Assembly: GCF_963678835.1 (NCBI RefSeq)
Contig: NZ_OY787469.1
Span: forward strand, 1,116,001 to 1,180,000
Direction: 5' to 3'
DNA from: an uncultured Desulfuromonas sp.
GTDB lineage: Bacteria; Desulfobacterota; Desulfuromonadia; Desulfuromonadales; Desulfuromonadaceae
Length of the DNA stretch: 64,000 bases
Of this stretch, positions 17,870 to 27,165 are shown in pieces. How positions within the stretch are numbered: position 1 is the first letter of the stretch; each line of letters begins with the position of its first letter. The position numbers and the translations under genes were made by a program. The notes under the pieces are model-generated. The model did not search any database, was not told the origin of the DNA, and saw nothing but the letters and a program-made list of their open reading frames with translations.

Positions 17870-17906
17870 AACGTGCCCGACAATTACCATGTCGGGCACG
17901 TTTTAT
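17870..17906 (+). terminator. Intrinsic terminator after the barrel remnant
   Basis: AACGTGCCCGAC and GTCGGGCACGTT form a perfect 12-bp stem with loop AATTACCAT, followed by TTATTTT. It lies 23 bases after the stop of the barrel remnant and is presumably its original terminator. Confidence 0.9.
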
Positions 17907-18179
17907 TTTGGTGGACGCAGTTAACAGCCCGATCAAGCGGCAAGTCATATTAAATTCAGTCGACCTTTTTCAGCCGCAACATATTCCCTCCGCCCTGTTG
18001 TCTGTTTTTTGTTCATAGCCCGAAAGCAGTGCCGCCACCACTAACATCGATAGCCTTAATTGTGACGAATTTTCTGAGTATAGGACGATGGGGTCTCTAG
18101 GGGGGATGGCAAGGTGCTACGACATTTTACGTTGTATCTTTTGATGTGGACCAGACAGTTGAGACACTCTAAAAAAAAA
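17907..18179. other. Intergenic region with no recognised gene
   Basis: This stretch separates the barrel-gene terminator from the terminator of the tRNA pair. It includes TGGACCAGACAGTTGAGACA (about 18147-18166) next to a run of nine As, which looks like the sort of end an insertion sequence leaves, but no partner end was seen. No gene is supported. Confidence 0.4.
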
Positions 18180-18215
18180 GTAAAAAGCCCTGCCGATCAG
18201 TGATCAGCAGGGCTA
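18180..18215 (-). terminator. Terminator of the purA-tRNA transcript
   Basis: On the minus strand, AGCCCTGC pairs with GCAGGGCT around GATCACTGATCG and is followed by a T-rich tail (complement of the A-run at about 18172-18185). It lies just after tRNA-Glu. Confidence 0.85.
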
Positions 18216-18222
18216 TATGCTT

Positions 18223-18300
18223 TGGCGTCCCCAGGGGGATTCGAACCCCCGTCGCCGCCGTGAAAGGGCGGTGTCCTGGGCCAGGCTAGACGATAGGGAC
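18223..18300 (-). tRNA. tRNA-Glu (anticodon TTC)
   Basis: Read on the minus strand, the gene starts GTCCCTATCGTCTAGCCTGG and ends GGGGACGCCA with encoded CCA. The acceptor stem GTCCCTA/TGGGGAC has a standard form. The anticodon arm CCGCC-CTTTCAC-GGCGG gives TTC, and the T arm is GGGGGTTCGAATCCCCC. It is preceded by tRNA-Lys on the same strand after 13 bases. Confidence 0.95.
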
Positions 18301-18313
18301 TTATGTATAAAAA

Positions 18314-18389
18314 TGGTGAGCCGGGGGGGGATCGAACCCACGACCATCTGATTAAAAGTCAGATGCTCTACCAACTGAGCTACCGGCTC
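18314..18389 (-). tRNA. tRNA-Lys (anticodon TTT)
   Basis: On the minus strand, GAGCCGGTAGCTCAGTTGG starts the gene and GGCTCACCA ends it, with encoded CCA. The anticodon arm TCTGA-CTTTTAA-TCAGA gives TTT. The T arm is unusual: GTGGG faces CCCCC, so the second pair is U-C instead of the usual U-A, and the region contains eight consecutive Gs on the plus strand. The tRNA is otherwise complete. It lies downstream of purA and upstream of tRNA-Glu. Confidence 0.93.
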
Positions 18390-18454
18390 ACAACGAGGAG
18401 TGTTATACGTGATGACCTTATCGAAGTCAACCCTTTTTTCTAACCTAAAATAAA

Positions 18455-19768
<1,314 letters not shown>

Positions 19769-21049
19769 CTACAGCTTAATTTGACCACTGGTCAGCTCGG
19801 CCATCGATATGGTGGTGTTCTGGCCATCGCTCAGCTTTTTTACTTCGATTTGGTCCGAAGTTGCTGTAACGGTCATTAAATATGTAAAGTTCATTTTTTT
19901 GGCGTATGTTTGCGCTTGTTCCAACGTCCGAGGGATGTCGATACAGACCGAACGGCCTTGGGCTCTTAACTGGCGTGCGACGCTGTGGGCTTGAGCTGTT
20001 TCGTTGTCGCAGCAGTGGATGAGGATTTCCGTTGCCGGCTGGATAGTTCGGCTCAACTCGTCAGACATGGAAAACAGCAGATTGAGCAGGTTGAACGCAA
20101 ATCCGGTTGCCGGTGCTTGCAATCCATATCCCGCGGTCAAGTTGTCGTAGCGGCCACCGAGGCAAACCGCCTGACCGTAACCACTCAGAAAGCCTTGGAA
20201 CGTGATGCCTGTATAGTAGTCAAGACCGCGCAGTTCGCCTAAGTCAACGGTAATGTGCTGATCAACACCATAAATCTCCAGTGTTTTCAGAACGCTGTGC
20301 AGGTCGTCCAGAGCCCGTTTTGAGCGATCGTTGGTAGCGACGCTTGCTGCCTGATCCAGAATACTGCGGTTGCCAAACAGACGAGGTAAGGCAAGGATTT
20401 CATCTTTTTGTGCGTCACTGATTTTCAGCGTTTCGAGATGTTGCTTCAGGCTTGAACTGTCTTTGCGCAGAATATCCTGCTGAACGGCGCAAAGGTCCTG
20501 CGGGGGAAGGTTGAGGGTGTTGAGCGCGCCGCGGTAAAATTCAACCTGACCAATATCAATGGTGTAGTGCGGTGCGGCAAGACGGTCAAAGCATTCCAGC
20601 GCCATGGCGATCATTTCAGCATCTGCTTGAGGGCCGTTATGGCCGATCAGTTCAACACCGGATTGAAAAACTTCCCGATCTTTTCCGGCCTGCTCTTCGG
20701 TGTGACGCAATACCCGGCACGAATAGCACAAACGCTGCGGGAGCGGAGCTTCTTTGAGTCGGGTGGCGAAAATCCGCGCGACCTGTGGTGTGATATCAGG
20801 AGGGAACGCCAGCAGTTTTCCACTCTGACGGTCATCAAACCGTAGCGTGCACTCTTTAATATCATTGCCGAGACCCTGTTCCAAAACATCGAGAAATTCG
20901 AGAGACGGTGGTGTGATCGGTTGGAAACCCCATTGCTTGAAAACGTCGTGCAGGCAGCTTTTAAGATGCTCAATCTTAACGGAATTGAGGGGCAGAAAGT
21001 CTTTTACCCCCTTGGGGATCATTGCTTCAATGGTTGCGGTTGGTTTCAT
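19769..21049 (-). CDS. hisZ: ATP phosphoribosyltransferase regulatory subunit
   Basis: The 426-residue product is a class II aaRS-like paralogue of HisRS that activates the short form of HisG in histidine synthesis. It starts near IPKGVKDFLPLNSVKIE and shows the motif-2-like region TPQVARIFATRL and RLCYSCRVLRHTEEQAGKDRE, then GQVEFYRGAL and ELRGLDYYTGITFQGFLSGYGQAV. The C-terminal anticodon-like region is short and divergent. I chose ATG 21049 over the upstream in-frame start at 21073 because AGAGAG precedes it. It lies between the serA-like gene and purA. Confidence 0.9.
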   Translation of the reverse strand: MKPTATIEAMIPKGVKDFLPLNSVKIEHLKSCLHDVFKQWGFQPITPPSLEFLDVLEQGLGNDIKECTLRFDDRQSGKLLAFPPDITPQVARIFATRLKEAPLPQRLCYSCRVLRHTEEQAGKDREVFQSGVELIGHNGPQADAEMIAMALECFDRLAAPHYTIDIGQVEFYRGALNTLNLPPQDLCAVQQDILRKDSSSLKQHLETLKISDAQKDEILALPRLFGNRSILDQAASVATNDRSKRALDDLHSVLKTLEIYGVDQHITVDLGELRGLDYYTGITFQGFLSGYGQAVCLGGRYDNLTAGYGLQAPATGFAFNLLNLLFSMSDELSRTIQPATEILIHCCDNETAQAHSVARQLRAQGRSVCIDIPRTLEQAQTYAKKMNFTYLMTVTATSDQIEVKKLSDGQNTTISMAELTSGQIKL

Positions 21050-21118
21050 GATGCTCTCTTCTTGTGGCCGCACGGCCGCCTTATGGGGCTAAATAGTAAA
21101 TGAACCGTATCGAATGGC

Positions 21119-22705
21119 TTATGGGAGGTCAATCTGAACGGCGGAGAGAATGCTATTGTGTTGACGCAATTCTTCCATGACCTGCTCCGGGATCTTCTGA
21201 TCCACAGTGACCAGGCTCATGGCATCCCCGGTAGACTTCTGTCGCGATAAATTCATCATCGCGACGTTGACCTCAGCTTCTGCCAATAAGCGTCCGAGTA
21301 GGGCGATTACGCCGGGGCGGTCCAGGTTACGGACCACTAGAAGGTGTCCGGTCGGAATCGTCTCGATGGCATAATCATCCACACCGATAATGCGGCACTC
21401 ACGGTTGTTAAAGATGGCGCCACGTACCGATTGGCTTCCCTGTTCTCCCGAAACGATCAACTCTATCATGTTCGAGAAGCCGTCGGCAACATTTCTGCGC
21501 GTTTCAGTGACAGTTATTCCCCGTTCCCGTACAACATGGGGAGCGTTGACGTAGTTAATCCGGTTGCCGATGATTGGAGTGAGAAAGCCCTTGAGCAGCG
21601 TCATTGTCATCGGCTCCATCGGGTGACTGGTGAGATCGCCGCTATATTCAATAGTGATGGCATTAAACGGCATATGCAATAGTTGGGCGAGAAACAGTCC
21701 CATTCGTTCCGCCATGTCAAGATAGGGGCGCATGGCTTCAAGGTGGTCAATGCTGATGGATGGAACGTTCAAGGCGTTGCGAACGGTTTCATTGGTGAGA
21801 AAATCAATCACTTGGCGGGCCGCCTGAACCGTTACGTTGATCTGGGCATCCACTGTCGCTGCCCGCAGATGTGGCGTGCAGATGACATTATCCATGTGCA
21901 ACAGCGGATTATCCGGTGCCGGAGGTTCTGTTGCAAAAGTATCGAGGGCTGCACCGGCAAGGGTCCCATCGGTCAGTGCGTTGACCAGATCGTCTTCATT
22001 GACCAAGCCACCGAGAGCGCAGTTGATCAAACGACAGCCGGGTTTAACCATGGCAAAGGTTTCGGCGTTAAGGATCTGTTCCGTCTCCAGGGTCAACGGC
22101 AGGTGGAGCGAGATAAAATCTGCTGTTGATAAAAGCCCTTCAAGTGAAACCTTGCTGGCACCCAGTCGCGTAATCACCTCTTCAGAAAGATAGGGATCGT
22201 AAAGGTTGACATGCATGTGCAGGCCGCGAGCGTATTCAATGACACGACGACCGATTTTTCCGCCGCCGATCACGCCCAGTGTTTTATCGTTGATGTCCGA
22301 ACCGAGAAACTCTGCTGACTGCCATTTTCCTAGGCTCATTGATTTATGGGCTTGAGGAATCAACCGAGCCAGAGACATCATCATGGCGACGGCATGTTCG
22401 GCTATTGTTGTGGTGCTGCCCAATGGGGTGTTGGTGACAACGATCCCTTTTACGTTGGCCGCGTCCATGGCGATGTTTTCAACGCCGATGCCGGCGCGAG
22501 CGATGATTTTCAGCCGCTTGGCGGCAAAGATCAGTTCTTCGCTGACCGTTGTGCCTCCGCGAACGATCAGGGCATCATAGTTGTTGATGATTTTTAGAAG
22601 ATTTTCGTGGGTGATACCGGGCTGATAGTCTGCAGTGATCCCTTCAGCCTCATCGAAAAGCTTTAAGCCGGCAGAGGAAAAGTTGTCTGAAATGAGAACT
22701 TGCAA
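21119..22705 (-). CDS. serA: D-3-phosphoglycerate dehydrogenase-like protein with altered active site
   Basis: The 528-residue product has the full SerA layout: substrate/NAD catalytic domain (1-310) with GVIGGGKIGRR, an intervening domain, and a C-terminal ACT domain (LVVRNLDRPGVIALLGRLLAE). It would oxidise 3-phosphoglycerate for serine synthesis. However, the catalytic NxARGG motif reads INCALGGLVNED, so the essential Arg is Leu (codon CTC). The His motif reads TPHLRAATVDA, with Arg in place of the usual Gly. Glu in DTFATEPP is kept. The start is TTG 22705 with GAGGTGA upstream. Activity is uncertain. Confidence 0.82.
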   Translation of the reverse strand: MQVLISDNFSSAGLKLFDEAEGITADYQPGITHENLLKIINNYDALIVRGGTTVSEELIFAAKRLKIIARAGIGVENIAMDAANVKGIVVTNTPLGSTTTIAEHAVAMMMSLARLIPQAHKSMSLGKWQSAEFLGSDINDKTLGVIGGGKIGRRVIEYARGLHMHVNLYDPYLSEEVITRLGASKVSLEGLLSTADFISLHLPLTLETEQILNAETFAMVKPGCRLINCALGGLVNEDDLVNALTDGTLAGAALDTFATEPPAPDNPLLHMDNVICTPHLRAATVDAQINVTVQAARQVIDFLTNETVRNALNVPSISIDHLEAMRPYLDMAERMGLFLAQLLHMPFNAITIEYSGDLTSHPMEPMTMTLLKGFLTPIIGNRINYVNAPHVVRERGITVTETRRNVADGFSNMIELIVSGEQGSQSVRGAIFNNRECRIIGVDDYAIETIPTGHLLVVRNLDRPGVIALLGRLLAEAEVNVAMMNLSRQKSTGDAMSLVTVDQKIPEQVMEELRQHNSILSAVQIDLP

Positions 22706-22830
22706 GAGGTCACCTCGACGCAAGGTCGATCATCTATCGGGAGGTTTAAAGTGTAAACAATTTGACCATAAGCAACCTAACAACAGCCCGGAGAGGTGTC
22801 AAGGTCAAAGAGAGGATGGGAAATGACCGC

Positions 22831-22869
22831 AATAAAAAAGGCCCTACCAACTAGTTGGTAGGGCCTTTG
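22831..22869 (-). terminator. Terminator of the cold-shock gene
   Basis: A 30-base palindrome (AAGGCCCTACCAACT and its complement) follows the cold-shock gene stop by about 20 bases. On the minus strand it ends in CTTTTTTATT. The symmetry makes it usable from both sides. Confidence 0.9.
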
Positions 22870-22889
22870 TAATTTTTTAATTCGAGTTT

Positions 22890-23090
22890 TTACAGCTTGA
22901 CAACATTTGCTGCCTGAGGACCTTTCTGGCCATCAGTGATTTCGAATTCGACGCGATCGCCTTCCGCAAGGGATTTGAAACCATCGCCTTGGATCGCTGA
23001 GAAGTGAACAAATACATCCGGACCACCGTCTTGCTCAATGAAACCAAAGCCTTTTGCGTCATTGAACCATTTTACTGAACCTTGTGCCAT
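22890..23090 (-). CDS. Cold-shock protein, CspA family
   Basis: The 66-residue single-domain nucleic-acid chaperone carries both RNA-binding motifs: [10 protein letters not shown] (RNP1) and VFVHFSAI (RNP2), starting [14 protein letters not shown]. Such proteins melt secondary structure in mRNA. AAGGAG lies before the ATG. The gap of about 260 bases between it and the ferredoxin gene leaves room for the long leader common to csp genes. It stands alone between terminators. Confidence 0.96.
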   Translation of the reverse strand: MAQGSVKWFNDAKGFGFIEQDGGPDVFVHFSAIQGDGFKSLAEGDRVEFEITDGQKGPQAANVVKL

Positions 23091-23297
23091 TGTGAACTAC
23101 TCCTTTTTAAGCCGGCAGCGCCGGTCTGTCAGTGTGCCGACAGCCGGAATTCTGTGGTGCGCTATTTCGTACCGTAAATCAAAAGAAATTCCGTACTAAA
23201 CTGCAGGCATAAGATTACGCTAACATGACGCGAAGTGGCTCGGCAAGAAAAAAGTGCCCGAATTACGTGTAAGATATTAAATCTACTCAGTAAAAAA

Positions 23298-23335
23298 TAA
23301 AAAAGCGCCGACGTTACCGCCGACGCTTTTTTATT
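23298..23335 (-). terminator. Terminator of the ferredoxin gene
   Basis: On the minus strand, AAAAAAGCGTCGGCG and CGTCGGCGCTTTTTT form a stem around GTAA followed by a T-run, 16 bases after the ferredoxin stop. Confidence 0.88.
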
Positions 23336-23350
23336 GGAACCGTTTGCCGA

Positions 23351-23521
23351 TTAGCCTTCGACGATTGCGCCTACCGGGCAAGCATCAGCACAGGCACCAC
23401 AGTCGGTACATTTGTCAGCGTCGATAACGTACTTGTCAGTATCCTCGCAGATAGCCTCTACCGGGCAGCTGTCTTCACATGCACCGCAGCTGGTGCAATC
23501 TTTAGTGATTTCGTAAGCCAT
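23351..23521 (-). CDS. 2[4Fe-4S] ferredoxin
   Basis: This 56-residue low-potential electron carrier starts MAYEITKDCTSCGACEDSCP and has two complete cluster motifs, CTSCGACEDSCP and CTDCGACADACP, in the classic clostridial-type CxxCxxC..CP arrangement. AAAGGAG precedes the ATG by 8 bases. It is flanked by its own terminator and by feoB with 160 bases between. It probably serves ferredoxin-linked oxidoreductases of an anaerobe. Confidence 0.95.
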   Translation of the reverse strand: MAYEITKDCTSCGACEDSCPVEAICEDTDKYVIDADKCTDCGACADACPVGAIVEG

Positions 23522-23681
23522 TTGTAAATCTCCTTTAGCATGGTTTAATCGTGGGCTGTCTAACCAACCCGATTATATAAACTGACTCTCAATATACAGA
23601 GTTTTCTTGTCATGTCTAGCAAAAAAAAAATAGCTCGATCTGTAACCCGCCAACGGCCTGTTTATGGATGTTTCCGAGTTG

Positions 23682-25865
23682 TTAGATCAGAGAAAGACGC
23701 AGACCTATCTGATAAACCAGAGTGGCTAGACCAAAGGCGATGGAGGTATTGAAAAACAGAGCAAAACAAGCCCAGCGCCATGTGGTCTCACGCGCCATGA
23801 CAACAATCGTGACAAAACAGGGGGCGTAAAGTAGAACAAACAGAATGGCACTGATGGCGCTGATGCGGTTCCAATCGTCGTCCTTGGCAATGCGCTCAAT
23901 CAGGCTGGCGGGCTCATCGGTGTTGACGTCACCAAGAGAGTAGGCTGTTCCCAACGTTGAAACGATTACTTCTTTTGCGGCGACACCACCGATCAGGGCG
24001 ATGTTGGTTCGCCAGTTGAATCCGGCCCATGAGCTGACCGGCTCAAGCATTTTTCCCAATTGGCCGGCGGCAGAGGATTTGAGGGCTTCAAGACTCTGCC
24101 GGTGTGAAGTCTCTGTGAGTTGCTTTTTGATGTCGGCAATCTTCTCTGGTGAGGACGCTGTGGCCAGTTGCTGTTGCAGTTGGCTTCTCTGAAGGTTGAA
24201 GGCTTCCGTTTGGCTGTGGTCAGGACGAGGAAAGGTCATCGCCAGCCAAAGCAAGATGGAGATGGCCAGAATGACGGTGCCAGCTTTTTTTATGTATTCC
24301 CAAGTGCGTTCCCACGTATGGATAAAGATGCCCTGCACTGTCGGCCAACGGTAAGGGGGCAGTTCCATGACAAACGGCGTTGACTCGCCGCGGATTAGGG
24401 TGGAACGCAGCAGACGCGCCACCAGCAATGCCATGATCCAAGCCGTCAGCGTGATTCCGAACATAATCAGAGGTCGGTATTCGGAAAAGAATGCGCCGAT
24501 CAACAATAGAAAAACCGGAATTTTGGCACCGCAGGGCATAAATGGAGCGGTGAGGATGGTCGCAAGTTTCTCCCGGGGACTGCGCAGGGTGCGTGCCGCC
24601 ATAACACCTGGAACCGCACAGCCGCCGGCAATGCCGCCGGAGATGATAAACGGCATGACTGAACTGCCATGCAGGCCGAAGGTGCGGAAAACCTTATCCA
24701 TCATGTAGGCCACCCGGGCCATGTAGCCACAATCCTCTAAAAACGCGATCATGATGAACATGATGACAATGAGCGGCACAAAGCTCAGCACGCCGCCGAC
24801 ACCGTCGATAATCCCGGAGACGACAAGCGACTGCAGATAGCCACCGTCCGGCAACCACCCGCCAACAGTTCTGCCCAGCCACGAAAAGAGAAATTCGAGG
24901 GCTTGAAGAGGGTAATCCCCCAAGGTAAATGTGATTTGAAACATCAGGTAGAGCAGAGACATCATCAGGGTGGGGCCGAAAATTTTGTGGGTCAGAACCT
25001 TGTCCAGGTTGTCGGTCAGGTCCATTCGTTGGACCTCTTCAGGGTAGGTGACAATGCCCCGTTTGAGTAAGGAGTGGATAAAGCCGTAACGGTAGTCGGC
25101 AATGATTGCTTCAGGAAACGAGTTGAGCGTTTTTGCACAGTGATCACGTAAATTGTCGACGATGTTGCTCAGTTCGTCGGCAATGGCTACGTTTTCTTTA
25201 CGCCCCTGTTCAATAATCTGCTCATCATCTTCGAGGTATTTGATGGCCAGCCATCGCGAGGGGTAGCGCTGGGTCAGAAACTGGTGCTGCTCGATTTTCG
25301 CGATGAGTGTTTCCAGTACTGGATCAATGTCCGGGCCGTAGGAGATCTGCAGTGGCTGCCAGGTGGTCGTGTCTTCCGCCGCTTCTGTAATGCGATCCAG
25401 CAGTTCCGGTTTGCCCTCACCGCTGCGTGCCACGGTACCCACCACCGGACAGCCTAAGCCTTTGGCCAGCTTTTTCAGGTCAATGGACATCCCCTTGTTG
25501 CGGACATCGTCCATCATGTTCAAAGCCAGGAGAATTGGGACTCCAAGTTCCATAAACTGGATAGTCAGGTAAAGGTGCCGTTCAAGTTTGGTGGCATCAA
25601 CAACGTTGACCACCAGCTCCGGGCGCTCCTCTACCAGGACTTGCCGAGCAACCAGTTCCTCCTGGGTATAGGCTGTTAATGAGTAGCATCCGGGCAGATC
25701 GACGATATTTAGCTCGGTTTGCTGATGAATCAGGCGCCCTTCTTTGCGTTCGACGGTGATGCCGGGGTAGTTGCCGACATGTTGTCGGGAGCCGGTGACA
25801 TTATTAAATAAGGTCGTTTTGCCGGCATTTGGATTGCCGGCAAATGCGACGTGGCAGGATTGCAT
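23682..25865 (-). CDS. feoB: Ferrous iron transporter FeoB
   Basis: The 727-residue inner-membrane protein imports Fe(II). Its N-terminal G domain has G1 GNPNAGKTTLFN, switch I VGNYPGITVERKEG, G3 DLPGCYSL and G4 NMMD. A helical insert follows, then two Gate membrane repeats (VPLIVIMFIMIAFLEDCGYM and the C-terminal SAILFVLLYAPCFVTIV). A charged loop of about 60 residues (QTEAFNLQRSQLQQQL onward) lies between the membrane halves. The ATG overlaps the feoA stop as TGATG, so the two are translationally coupled. Confidence 0.96.
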   Translation of the reverse strand: MQSCHVAFAGNPNAGKTTLFNNVTGSRQHVGNYPGITVERKEGRLIHQQTELNIVDLPGCYSLTAYTQEELVARQVLVEERPELVVNVVDATKLERHLYLTIQFMELGVPILLALNMMDDVRNKGMSIDLKKLAKGLGCPVVGTVARSGEGKPELLDRITEAAEDTTTWQPLQISYGPDIDPVLETLIAKIEQHQFLTQRYPSRWLAIKYLEDDEQIIEQGRKENVAIADELSNIVDNLRDHCAKTLNSFPEAIIADYRYGFIHSLLKRGIVTYPEEVQRMDLTDNLDKVLTHKIFGPTLMMSLLYLMFQITFTLGDYPLQALEFLFSWLGRTVGGWLPDGGYLQSLVVSGIIDGVGGVLSFVPLIVIMFIMIAFLEDCGYMARVAYMMDKVFRTFGLHGSSVMPFIISGGIAGGCAVPGVMAARTLRSPREKLATILTAPFMPCGAKIPVFLLLIGAFFSEYRPLIMFGITLTAWIMALLVARLLRSTLIRGESTPFVMELPPYRWPTVQGIFIHTWERTWEYIKKAGTVILAISILLWLAMTFPRPDHSQTEAFNLQRSQLQQQLATASSPEKIADIKKQLTETSHRQSLEALKSSAAGQLGKMLEPVSSWAGFNWRTNIALIGGVAAKEVIVSTLGTAYSLGDVNTDEPASLIERIAKDDDWNRISAISAILFVLLYAPCFVTIVVMARETTWRWACFALFFNTSIAFGLATLVYQIGLRLSLI

Positions 25866-26104
25866 CAGTTGGAATCTTTCTTGGTGACATGGATAAAGTC
25901 GGCCTCGTTGTTACGTAGTGTCAGAGTGAAGCCGCGTAAGCGTAAGGCGACAGGGTCCTTCAGCGGTGCGCGTCCGATAATTTCAATTTCAGTACCGGGC
26001 ACCAATCCCATATCGCGCAGACGACGACCCATCTCTCCCGGGGCGGTTACTGCGGTGATGGTTGCTTTATCGTGAACATTTAACAGGCGGATAGATGAAC
26101 TCAT
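25865..26104 (-). CDS. feoA: Ferrous iron transport accessory protein FeoA
   Basis: The 79-residue SH3-like protein works with FeoB. The typical region is GRRLRDMGLVPGTEIEIIGRAPLKDPVALRLRG in two halves. No good Shine-Dalgarno site is visible before ATG 26104. It is the first gene of the feoAB unit and a Fur-box-like palindrome lies about 40 bases upstream. Confidence 0.93.
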   Translation of the reverse strand: MSSSIRLLNVHDKATITAVTAPGEMGRRLRDMGLVPGTEIEIIGRAPLKDPVALRLRGFTLTLRNNEADFIHVTKKDSN

Positions 26105-26143
26105 AAGGGTACCGTGCCGAATAAAATGGATATTCTTTGATTT

Positions 26144-26158
26144 TGAAAGTGTATTTCA
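26144..26158. promoter_or_regulatory. Fur-box-like palindrome upstream of feoA
   Basis: TGAAAGTGTATTTCA is an inverted repeat (TGAAA-N5-TTTCA) in the A+T-rich feoA upstream region, resembling the 7-1-7 Fur consensus. Fur control of feoAB is widely known; its operation here is inference. Confidence 0.4.
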
Positions 26159-26319
26159 TTATAGGTTCACCGGAGTTTGAGTCAAGGACAAACGCATGTT
26201 GCGCTGTTAATGTTATACCGTGTCTGCCGAGTGGTGGTGTTGTTGCACTCCCGTGGTACGATTCAATGTATGGCTGCATTGGGTGACTTTAAATATTCAA
26301 CCTTTTCAGGAGAAAAAAC

Positions 26320-26988
26320 ATGGGCGGACGCCTTATTTTATTTCCCGGTCTGGCAGCGGATGAACGGATGTATGCAGGGATCACTTGCTCGTGTTGCGAG
26401 CTTGTGACTCCGCGCCTTCTAATTCCTCAACAGAGTGAACCCATGGCCAATTATGCCCGTCGCCATATTGACGCATTGGCCCTTGATGTGGATGACCTGA
26501 TCGGGGGGTGTTCCTTTGGTAGCCTCGTGGCCAGCGAGATTGTTCGCCAGCAGCCGTGTCGAGGGCTTGTGCTGCTCAGCGGTGCAGTGTCTTCTCGGGC
26601 GATGGTGCATCAGGCTCAACTGTTAAGCCGGTGGTCAAAGGGGATTCCTTATGCTGTGATTCGCTGGGGGTTAACTCGTCGTTGGTTTCTGCAGCGTGTG
26701 TTCGGTGGTGGCACTGAAGCGCAGTTGGCACTGGGAAAGGTTATGATTGAAGAGGCGCCTGCGCCATTGGTTCGAGAAGGGGGGCGGCTGGCTGTCAGTT
26801 ACTTTCCAGAGGAGGATATTGTGATTCCGGTGTTCGCTCTGCATGGCACACAGGACCGGGTGATTCGGCCACCACAGGTGCCTGGGGTGGAACTTCTTGA
26901 CGATGCTGGCCATGGGATGGTGGTGAGTCATGCGGGTAGAGTGTCGCAATTTCTTGAAAATGTTACAGGTAATTGTTTTAACGGGTGA
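26320..26988 (+). CDS. Alpha/beta hydrolase
   Basis: This 222-residue protein begins LILFPGLAADERMY with an oxyanion-loop-like segment. The nucleophile elbow is GGCSFGSLVA (Ser at about residue 67), the acid is in HGTQDRVI and the His is in DAGHGMVV, so the triad looks complete. The cap is small. The substrate is unknown; it could be an esterase or thioesterase-like enzyme. AGGAG lies before the ATG. It is a single gene convergent with the barrel-cytochrome unit. Confidence 0.8.
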   Translation: MGGRLILFPGLAADERMYAGITCSCCELVTPRLLIPQQSEPMANYARRHIDALALDVDDLIGGCSFGSLVASEIVRQQPCRGLVLLSGAVSSRAMVHQAQLLSRWSKGIPYAVIRWGLTRRWFLQRVFGGGTEAQLALGKVMIEEAPAPLVREGGRLAVSYFPEEDIVIPVFALHGTQDRVIRPPQVPGVELLDDAGHGMVVSHAGRVSQFLENVTGNCFNG

Positions 26989-27105
26989 GAGCCGTTGTTG
27001 CTCCAGTTTGTTCAAGTTGTCTTTTTCCTCTTCGGCACGGTTCTTTTTTGTTGTTTTTCCATTGTTTATTCCGGTTGATTTCAAATTCAAAAAGTGGTGT
27101 AGCCA

Positions 27106-27138
27106 TAAAAAAGCCCGGCTGCTATTGCAGCCGGGCTG
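27106..27138 (-). terminator. Terminator of the cytochrome-barrel operon
   Basis: AGCCCGGCTGC and GCAGCCGGGCT form a perfect 11-bp stem around four bases, followed on the minus strand by TTTTTTAT. It lies about 30 bases after the TAA at 27166, which supports 27166 as the original end of the barrel gene. Confidence 0.92.
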
Positions 27139-27165
27139 AAGTACGTCAATGCATTTATTTGTATC

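Noticed and set aside
18144-18175. TGGACCAGACAGTTGAGACA next to an A-run, resembling an IS end
   Set aside because: No partner inverted repeat, target duplication or transposase was found nearby, so I did not list it as an element.
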